Assembly: GCA_022828595.1 (NCBI GenBank)
Contig: JAKGHH010000002.1
Location: 74,868,383 to 74,932,382 of the forward strand
From: Nelumbo lutea
Lineage: Eukaryota > Streptophyta > Magnoliopsida > Proteales > Nelumbonaceae
Direction of reading: 5' to 3'
Length of the DNA stretch: 64,000 nt
The translations under genes were made by a program, and so were the position numbers. Of the stretch, positions 55,809-64,000 are shown in pieces. A model generated the notes under the pieces. It searched no databases and was not told where the DNA came from. It saw nothing but the letters and a program-made list of their open reading frames with translations. The first letter of the stretch is position 1. Every line of letters starts with the position of its first letter.

Positions 55809-56912
55809 ATGGCTGAAAAGGTTGATTTTCTCCCTGTAAAATTTGATGGAACTAACTACAATATGTGGAAGTTCCATTGTGATTTCTATGTGGAGGGAAA
55901 GGGACTTGAAGGTTTCTTGAATGGGACTGTAAGTAAACCTGATGAGGATGAGGCTGATGGTAAAGCCTATATACAATGGAAGCTTGACAACGAAAAGTTA
56001 GTCTCCTGGATTTTGAGCTCCATTGTGCCTCACATTAGTGTTCCTATGAGAAAACTGAGGACTGCCTACAAGATGTATGCCTACTTGAAAAAGGTTTATC
56101 GTCAGTCCAATATGTCATGGCAATACCAGATTGAATCTGAAATCTTTGCTTATTGTCAGGGGGACAAAAAGATACAAGAATACTATTCAGGCTTTATTGA
56201 TCTTTGGGCTGACTATGAACTTGTTCATACTGAACCCTCTGATCCCGTTGAATGTGTCAAGTATTTGCAGAAGTATTTTGAAAATAGGAAAGTTAACCAA
56301 TTTCTCATGAGGTTGAGACCCGAGTATGAAATAATCAGGTCAAATATTTTGAGTAGAGGAATTCTTCTATACTTAGACTCTGTGATGGGAGGGTTGTTGA
56401 AGGAAGAAACTAGACTTCTAACTGCTGCAAATGTAGAAGGGAAACATCCTGATTCAGGAGTTGATATTGTTTTTCTTGCACGAGGGAATAAGAAATCTAG
56501 TGGAAAGGACTCTTCTAAAACTCAATGCTATGAGTGTAAAGGATATGGACATATAGCCTCTAATTGCAAAAAGAAGAATGTCTGCACATATTGCAAACGA
56601 CATGGACATATCATTCCATATTGCCCAATTCATCCACCCAAGGAACCCATGAAGAATAATCAGCCACGAGCTTATCAAGCGTCTGAGGGACGAGTGTCCA
56701 GTACCCCTATTGCCAAGGGAGAATCCTCTGCTTCCATGAATAAAGAAGAGATACAACAACTAGTATCTTCTTCCATCTCATCTTCCTTTTTTGCTATCAG
56801 CCTATCTAGTGAGTTCTCCGGTTATTGCTCTTCTCCTGTTTGGATAATTGATTCCGGTGCTACAAATCATATGACTAGAGCCTATCTTGAACCTTCAAAC
56901 AAATTTGTCTGA
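55809..56912 (+). CDS. copia Gag with two zinc knuckles and protease site
   Basis: Open Gag frame beginning MAEKVDFLPVKFDGTNYNMW (a preceding in-frame ATG is at 55806). UBN2 core, then two CX2CX4HX4C knuckles, CYECKGYGHIASNC and CTYCKRHGHIIPYC, and the protease motif [12 protein letters not shown] at its end. Frame is lost at about 56900 by a frameshift into the frame at 56887-57366. Two knuckles in a copia Gag are less usual than one; the element at 45243 shows the same arrangement. Confidence 0.88.
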   Translation: MAEKVDFLPVKFDGTNYNMWKFHCDFYVEGKGLEGFLNGTVSKPDEDEADGKAYIQWKLDNEKLVSWILSSIVPHISVPMRKLRTAYKMYAYLKKVYRQSNMSWQYQIESEIFAYCQGDKKIQEYYSGFIDLWADYELVHTEPSDPVECVKYLQKYFENRKVNQFLMRLRPEYEIIRSNILSRGILLYLDSVMGGLLKEETRLLTAANVEGKHPDSGVDIVFLARGNKKSSGKDSSKTQCYECKGYGHIASNCKKKNVCTYCKRHGHIIPYCPIHPPKEPMKNNQPRAYQASEGRVSSTPIAKGESSASMNKEEIQQLVSSSISSSFFAISLSSEFSGYCSSPVWIIDSGATNHMTRAYLEPSNKFV

Positions 56913-59900
56913 AACCAACCATAGACACATTGTCACTACTAATGGTGAGAAACTTGGCATTATTGGGAGTGATGACTTGTGTATCAAACTTTCTCCCTCA
57001 AATTCCTTGTCCCTTGCTAAAACCTTCCTTATTCCTAAACTTATTGCCAACCTTATTTCAGTTGGTCAATTAGTTGATGAAGGTCATATTCTAACCTTTT
57101 CTTCTGATGGTTGTTTGATTCGGGATCAGTGCATTGGGAAGGTGAAAGGGAGGGAGCGTAGGATGGGCCACTTGTTTGCATTAGAGTTTGAGAAATCTCC
57201 ATCAGCATCACCCTCTGCTTTTTTGAGCTCTTCTACATTGAGTCCTGTTTTGATCAAAGAAACTATGCTTGGGATTTATGGCATAAACACTTGGGCCACC
57301 CAAATTCTGATAAACCTAAATACTTGTTTGAGTCTAGTTTTATTAAAACTAAAATTCCTTCTATGAAATCCTTTGATACATCTTGTGTTTCTTGTTGTTT
57401 GAGTAAGAGTCATATTTTACCATTCACTCACTGAGCTGAACATGCTACTTCGCCTTTTGAAATTATTCATAGTGATGTTTGAACTTCTTTTGTTGTTTCT
57501 CGGATGGGATACAAGTATTTTGTGCTATTTATTGATGATTGTACCATGTACACTTGGATCTACTTTCTCAAACACAAATCAGAAGTTTGTCCAACCTTTA
57601 GGTTGTTTCATAACATGGTTTGAGTTCGTTTCCAAGTGAATGTGCAAATCTTATGCTTAGACTCAAGGGGAGAATACAGTGACGGAGATTTTTTGGCTTA
57701 CCTAAAACATCATGTTATACATGTCCAACGATGCTGCCCAGACACTCCTTAGCAAAATGGTGTGGCAGAAAGAAAGAATGGCCACATTCTCAGTGTTTTA
57801 AGGACTCTCCTACAAGAATTACATGCGCCTCCCACATTCTGGGTTGAGGCCACTAGCATTGCAGTATAACTGATCAATTGTATCCCATCATTTGTGCTTG
57901 CTAACATTTTTCCTCATCAAAAGGTGTTTGGATCCCCCCAGATCTTTCCCATCTTTATGTCTTTGGGTATCTATGCTTTGTTCATCTTTCTCTTCGTGAA
58001 TGTTCAAAGCTTTCACCTCAGTCTGTCATGTGTGCCTTAGAGTTATAATTCAGGTCTGCCTTAGAGTTCGGCCTGACTGAGTTCAGTTATGTAGAAGAAG
58101 AAAAAGTGATAAAGAAAGAGAGAAAGAGAGGAGAGAATTCTGGTTCGAACTGAAAGAGTCAACTTGACTTCTCCAAGTCGGCCAGTAAGTATTTATATTA
58201 TTATTAAAACATAACTGAAAAGACCTATGTGCCCTTACTTAAGTTAAGAGCACATGTTTCAACACAACATTACAGATCAACAACATCAATCAAGGTATAA
58301 AGACAGAAATACCCCTACGCTAACAGTTACGATCCCTTAGCATGTAGAATTTGTATCTCTCGAAATGTGATTTTTCTTGAGCATATCTCCTTTTTTTTAG
58401 GAATTTCCAAGCTATCTACACCCTATATTTCAATTTTGCATGGTTTTGAATAACATGATTCTCCATCATCCACTACTGAGAAGGAACTTCCTCAATTATT
58501 CCTCATGTTCCTTTACGTCGTTCTGCTCGTATCTGTAGACCACCTGACCACTATGGTTTTCCTTCAAACCATAGCTCCTTCTTCGCTGTTTTGACCTTTA
58601 CAGATATTTCCCATTCTTACCAGCAGGCTAGTAGCAGCCCTCAATGGCAAGAAGCCATGGATGCAGAGATTCAAGCTTTGTGTGAGAATGACACCTAGGA
58701 CCTTGTCCCAACACCTTCATATGGCTCTAATATTGGGAGCAAATGGGTCTATTCCATCGTGCTGAAATCTGAGAGGTCTCTGGACCGTTACAAAGCCAGG
58801 CTTGTAGCACAAGGATATAAGCAGGAGTATGGCATTGACTATGAAGAGACTTTCGCTCCAGTAGCCAAGATTACTACAACCCGTGTTCTTTTAGCCCTCT
58901 CTACTGCTCACTCTTGGACAATCTTTCAATTGGATGTGAAAGATGCCTTTTTACATGAGCATCTAAAGGAAACAGTATATATGAAACCTCCTCCAGGGTA
59001 CTGTAGTGATGCCTCCCTCATTTGTCGACTAAAGAAGTCCCTCTATGGGCTCAAGCAAGCCCCTCAAGATTGGTTTGAAAAATTCAGAGATGTTGTTGTG
59101 CAAGCCAGATATAGCCAAAGCGCATCGGACTACTCTCTCTTTGTTAGGAAAAGACCCTAGGACCTTACCATCCTTTTACTGTATGTGGATGACATACTAT
59201 TGACTGGAGATGATATAGAAGGAATCTAGGACCTCAAGTCTATTCTCCATAGTTCCTTCCACATGAAGGATCTTGGCCCTCTTAACTATTTCTTGGGATT
59301 TGAAGTCCAACAAAGGTCCCGAGGTTATTTTGTTTGCCAACACAAGTATGCCTTTGGTCTTGTTAAGTTGACCAACCTCAGTGATAATAAACAGGTTGAT
59401 ACTCCCTTGGAGCTGAATGTCAAATTATCCAAATCAGAAGGCTCACTGCTTCCTGATGCTTCCCTCTATCGGCAACTTGTAGGGTCTCTCATCTATCTGA
59501 CCATGACTTGTCCTGACATCTCACATTCAGTTCAAGTTGTTTGTAAGTTTGTCTCTACACCTCATCAACCTTATTTGACTTCGGTGCATCGAATCATTCG
59601 CTATATTTGAGGTTCTTTATTACAAGGTCTTTTCTTCTCTTCATCTTCTTCTCAACAACTAAAGACCTATGCTGATGCAGATTGGGCTGGATGCCCTGAC
59701 ACATGGTGCTCCACTACCAGGTGGTGTGTCTTCATGGGTGATTTTCTAATATCATGGAAGTGAAAGAAACAATAGACTATTTCCAAGTCCTCTACGGAAG
59801 CAGAGTACAGGGCAATGTCATATGTTTGTACCAAAGTTGTTTGGCTTCAATCTTTATGTAGGAGTTAGGACATTCTTCTCCTACGCCCATTCCTTTGTAT

Positions 59901-60150
59901 GCAGATAATACTAGTGCTATTAAGATTGCTTCTAATCTTGTCTTTCATGAAAGGACAAAGCATATTGATGTGGACTACCACTTTATCCGTGATCTATTTC
60001 TTGCAAACTCTGTCTCTCCCTCATGTTGCCTCTGATATGCAAGTTGCTAACATCTTCACAAAGGCCATGACGAGATCCAGACATTTATTTCTAGTAAGCA
60101 AACTGATGCTCATGCCTCTACATCAGTTTGAGGGGGAGTGTGAAGAAACT
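56887..60150 (+). pseudogene. copia protease-integrase-RT-RNase H, broken
   Basis: LISVGQLVDEGHILTF, HLGHPNSDKPKYLFESS, integrase ([24 protein letters not shown]), RT ([46 protein letters not shown]) and RNase H (YADADWAGCPDTWCSTTRWC, STEAEYRAMS, VANIFTKAMTRSRH). RT frame 58759-59160 is open; stops at 59158, 59227 and 59608 and several frameshifts disable it. Confidence 0.86.
58057..58325 (-). mobile_element. solo LTR inserted in copia integrase
   Basis: Foreign 250-270 bp block splitting the integrase coding sequence. On the minus strand it begins TGTTAGCGTAGGGG and has a leader-like CT-rich end. The integrase frame resumes after it (YDPLACRI, SRNVIFLEHISFF). The left edge is unclear because TGCCTTAGAGTT is duplicated at 58033 and 58057. 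Confidence 0.6.
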
Positions 60151-60382
60151 CCCTGATGTACCATTTTATTGTAGTCCTTATTGTATTGTTTTCTTATTTA
60201 TTATTATTTTCAATTCAGCCCTGCAAGGGTCTCTTTGTTAATTCTCTAAATTGTGTTGCCCTACAAGGGCCTCTCTATAATTTCTGTAATTTCACTTTCT
60301 ATATAAAGGACCCTTGGGGTAAGTTCGAACCATCCATTTCTTCATCCCCAGAATTTTGTATTCTGCTCTAGGTCTATTGACA
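60139..60382 (+). repeat. copia 3' LTR
   Basis: TGTGAAGAAACTCCC to TCTATTGACA, with TATATAAAGGACC at about 60300. Follows the polypurine tract directly. Confidence 0.75.
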
Positions 60383-63300
60383 TTCATTCTTGGCAAATAG
60401 GATACTTTTCCCCGAAGTGCCTTTCAAGTAACATAAAACTCTTTTTGCAACTGCTAAATGTGTATCTCTAGGAGAATGCATAAACTGACTGCCTAGGAAA
60501 TATCTAGCCGAGTCATTCAAAGATATAACAACTTCCCAAGCAGTCTTTGGACACTCCCTTATCAAATAACAATTCACAATCAATAAAAGAAAGCTTGTGG
60601 TTTAAGTCTATAGAGGTGGAGGCCGGTTTAGCACCATGTTTTCCAGTCCATAGATCTAACAACTTCAATTCCCAAGAAATATCTGAGATCCCCCAAATCT
60701 TTGACCTCAAACTCAGTGTTAAGAAACCTTTTGAGATTAACCACTTCTTGGGTGTCATTACTAGTAACCACAATGTCATCAACATAAACAATCAAAAAGT
60801 TAACCAAGGAATTACTTCTCTTCACAAGTAAAGTATGATCAAATTAAGTCTGTGTGTAACCAAAAGAAACAAGGGCAGCTCTAAATCTCTCAAACTAAGC
60901 TCTAGGAGACTATTTGAGACCATAAAGGGACTTCAATTTACAAACCTTCCCTTGCATTTCCTTACCATACACTCTTGGAGGTAAAGACATAGACCTCCTC
61001 ATGTAGGTCTCCATTCAAAAAGGCATTTTTAACATCAAATTGATGGTCATTTTAGCCATAGGAGAAAAGGACTCAAGGTAATCAATACCATACATTTGAG
61101 TGTAGCCTTTAGCAACCAATCGAGCCTTAAACCTCTCAACAGTACTAGTAGAATGATAGTTGATAGTGGACACCCATCTACAACCAACCGGTTCCTTCCC
61201 CTCAGGCAAGTCTACAATATCCCAAGTATGGTTCTTATGCAAAGCATCTAGCTCAGTCATCATAGCACCCCTCCATTTTGGTTTGGATAAGGCTTCCGAT
61301 ACTGACCTGGAATCACATGTGTAGAAATGGGGGCAAGGAAAGAATAATAGACTAGGGAAAGAAGATTGTAGGAGAAGTGTTTGGAGATACAATGTGTTGT
61401 ACACTTCCGCTTGCCTTTGTGAAGGGCAATAGGAAGGTCAAGGTCTAGAAAGGTAGCAAATTGGTTAGAGGAAGGCTGACATGTGACCTCAGTAGTGATG
61501 GGAAGTGATGGAGGCTCTATTGAAAGAGTGGAAACATCTTGCCCATACGTAAGCCTCTGTCTTTAGTACCACCTTTAAACAATAGGATGTGAAGGAAACA
61601 TGGGAGGATGAGCAAGAGGAGGGGGATTAGGAACATGTGAAGTAGATACAGTGGGTGGTGTAATAGAAGTAGATGACACCACAAAAGACTCAATAGGAAC
61701 TGGAAGAGGAATAACCTAGGACATAGTAAACGGCTCCTCGGAAACTCCCCCTTAGGAGAAGTACCAAAGAAAGGAATAGACTCAACAAGTGTAACACCCC
61801 TGGAGACAAAGTAGGTGCCACGAACCGAATCAAAACAACAATATCCCTTCTTTGTTGAGGCATATCCTAGAGAGATACACTTGTGTGCCTTAGCCTCAAA
61901 TTTTTGTCTCTGATGGTTCTGAACATGCACATAACAGGTGCACCCAATAACTCGAAGAGGAAGAGAGAAAAGATCCTCATCCAAAAAGAGAAGGTTCAAA
62001 GGGGTTTTGAAACCCAGAACCCAGGAAGGCATACGGTTAATTATGTAGCAGTAAGAACAACATCCAACCAAAATTTTATAGGAACATGAGATGCAAAAAG
62101 GAGGCTTCTAGCAACTTCAACCACATGGCAATTCTTCCTTTCTGCCACTTCATTCTATTGTGGAGTCTAGGAAAAAGAACTCTGATGGATAACTCCACAA
62201 GCATCAAAGTAGGATGAAAGGTTCTTCTCAAAATATTCCTTAGCGTTATCCGATTGGAATATTTTGATCCAAGTGTTAAACTAGGTAAGAATGAGTTCAT
62301 GAAACTTTTGCACAATAGTTGGTACTTCATCCTGGGATCTCATGAGGTAATCCAAGCATAACGAGAGAAATCATCAATAAAGAGGATAATTTTTAACCTC
62401 CAATAGTAGGTAAGTGATATGACCCCACACGTCAAAGTGCACAATATGGAAAGTAGAAAAAGAGATATTCCTTAACACATGTCGAGAAACAAATGACTCA
62501 AAGTAGAAAAAGATAAATGACCAAAAAATAAATGACATAACATGACTTGATCAATAGACTCTGACAAGACTGACTCCAAAGCAACTCCATTAGGTGGTCC
62601 AAGACTTCTACCAGGTCTGTGCAACAAATATATTCCATTCGCCTCATGGCTACTCTCGATTATCATCTGAGATTTTAGTTCCTGAAAAACACAATGAATA
62701 GGAAAGAAGGTTATACTACAATTCATGGATTTAGTCAAGTATGACAAAAAACAGGTTGATATTAAGCTTGGGGACATGGAGAACAGAGGATAAAACAAGA
62801 GTGTTAGAGGCTTTGATATTTCCTTTGCTAGAGATGGGAGAAAGAGACCCATCAACAAGGGCTATCTTCTCTCTACTAGAGTAGAGCTTATATGAACAAA
62901 AGAGATTAGATATACTAATTATATGGTTTGATGCACTAAATTAATAATCCAAGGGAATTTATGGCTACCTGAAACATTAGCATGACTTGTAGAAGCATGA
63001 GTACCTGAGTGAGCAAAAGCGGATGCCGGGGTGTTGCCAAAAGGGTTGGGTGTTGCAGTAGTGGTCTCCAAGTGATTAAGTAACCTCCCATAGCTTTCAA
63101 ACTTTGCCTTTACTACTGCCAGCTGCTCCATAGCTGATTTTTCTTCACTTTCTCTATTTCTGCCTTCAGGCACTGTAGCAACATTTGCATTTTTAGGCTT
63201 CCCTGTCTGACCATTCTTCTTGAAATTGCTGTTACTGTTGTTCCAAAACCTTTCCAGGAGACGTTCTGGATGGAGTTCCCAACAAGTGTCTTTAGTATGC

Positions 63301-63974
63301 TTCAAGTTCTTGAAATATTCACATATCGCTTCCTTCTTCTCAATCGGCCCTTTCGACTTTATCACAACATTTGCAAAGTGTTCTGAAGGTGATCCTTGTA
63401 ACTGTACTTGCTGCCTACTCTCTTCACTGCTCACCATAGAGTATGCTTGAGCAAGGGTGACTTCACCCTTGGCCAGAACATTCTACTTAGTAATGTCAAA
63501 CTCAAGGTTGAGTCCTATAAGAAACTCAAACATCTTGTTTCATTCTACCAATTTTTAAATGTCTCTACATCATTGGTGCTCTCTAATACAACTGTTTCCA
63601 TAACATAAATCTCTTGGCACTCTTCTCCCCTTGTCTTAGATTGTTCACATCACTCTTCAACTTCTGTGAATATGTTTTAGTAACACTGTCCCAAATCTCC
63701 TTAGCAGAAGTCATCCAGAGGTAATGTTGGCTTATGTAGGGCTGCATAGAGTTGACTAACCACCCAATCACTGTGTAGTTCTCCTGCATCCATTTTTCAT
63801 AGGTAGGGTCCGTCTCTGCAGGTTTCTACTACAAACATATATCCACATAGACTATGCCCAAGCTAGATAATTGGCTCCATCTAATTTAATTGTAATCACT
63901 CCACTCAAAAAGGAATCGACCGTACCAACCCCAGATACCAGAATCTCTTTCATTTCACTTCCTGATTGCTCCAT
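60383..63974 (-). pseudogene. minus-strand copia gag-pol, truncated in RNase H
   Basis: Gag starts at the ATG at 63974 (MEQSGSEMKE) and runs leftwards: zinc-knuckle-like CEYFKNLKHTKDTCWELH, integrase (INRMPSWVLGFKTPLN, YASTKKGYCCFDSVRGTYF), RT (CRWVSTINYHSTSTVERFKA, LVAKGYTQMYGIDYLESFSP, IVYVDDIVVTSND) and the start of RNase H (HLAVAKRVLCYLKGTSGKS). It ends at the LTR at 60382. About 45 codons are deleted from RT at 61030, and many stops are present. The 5' LTR would lie beyond the window edge. Confidence 0.85.
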
Positions 63975-64000
63975 TAATCAAACAAAAATAAGAAAACTAG

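Larger units (their letters stand above)
55780..60382 (+). mobile_element. Ty1/copia element, 5' LTR missing
   Basis: Gag 55809-56912, pol remnants to 60150, polypurine GAGGGGGAG at about 60130-60138 and 3' LTR 60139-60382. The 5' LTR is not recognisable upstream of 55780. A solo LTR of another family interrupts integrase at about 58057-58325. Its 3' LTR ends exactly where a minus-strand copia begins, so it inserted into that element's RNase H. Lies in the intron upstream of the first VPS13 exon in the window. Confidence 0.78.

Noticed and set aside
1..64000. CRISPR array, phage, integron or toxin-antitoxin systems
   Set aside because: The DNA is plant nuclear; no regularly spaced repeats or bacterial gene families were seen. 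The tandem repeats at 11225 and 14480 lack spacer structure.

Overview
This is plant nuclear DNA, most likely from an angiosperm. It carries an intronless polygalacturonase-inhibiting protein (PGIP) gene, a VPS13/SHRUBBY gene with GT-AG introns, many Ty1/copia elements primed by initiator tRNA-Met (TGGTATCAGAGC), one Ty3/gypsy chromovirus and several MITEs. I cannot name the species. Nothing resembles a prokaryotic system.

Layout. 1-2720: a broken copia gag-integrase fragment joined to an LTR-like block. 2721-6280: AT-rich DNA with a long hairpin (4556-5115) inserted in a MITE, beside a second MITE copy with a clean 5-bp target duplication. 6598-7829: the PGIP gene with TATA box, coding region and poly(A) signal. 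7830-17152: gene-free DNA holding a MITE, Helitron-like ends, tandem repeats, a copia 5' LTR (13691-13989), an integrase scrap and two adjacent reverse-strand LTRs. 17289-55316 (minus strand): the C-terminal 1,478 codons of a VPS13-family lipid-transfer protein in 16 exons, whose 5' part lies beyond 64000. 55317-64000: its next intron, filled by two opposed copia elements.

The VPS13 introns are where most of the mobile DNA sits. Intron 20000-28585 holds a Ty3/gypsy deletion derivative (20351-28477) that contains a younger copia element (22229-27746, minus). Intron 33895-48678 holds an old copia (34032-48338) whose leader received another copia (34496-45060), whose body was in turn hit by further elements. 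Intron 49327-53431 holds a 5'-truncated copia and a foldback element. Despite roughly 30 kb of insertions, all 16 exons join in frame with consensus splice sites and no internal stop, so the gene looks functional. The possible exception is its extreme C-terminus, where an LTR lies 137 bp past the last recognisable exon.

All retroelement coding regions carry stops, frameshifts or deletions; none looks autonomous. Every TE boundary was read by eye and should be taken as accurate to a few bases only where LTR or TIR ends and flanking duplications are quoted.
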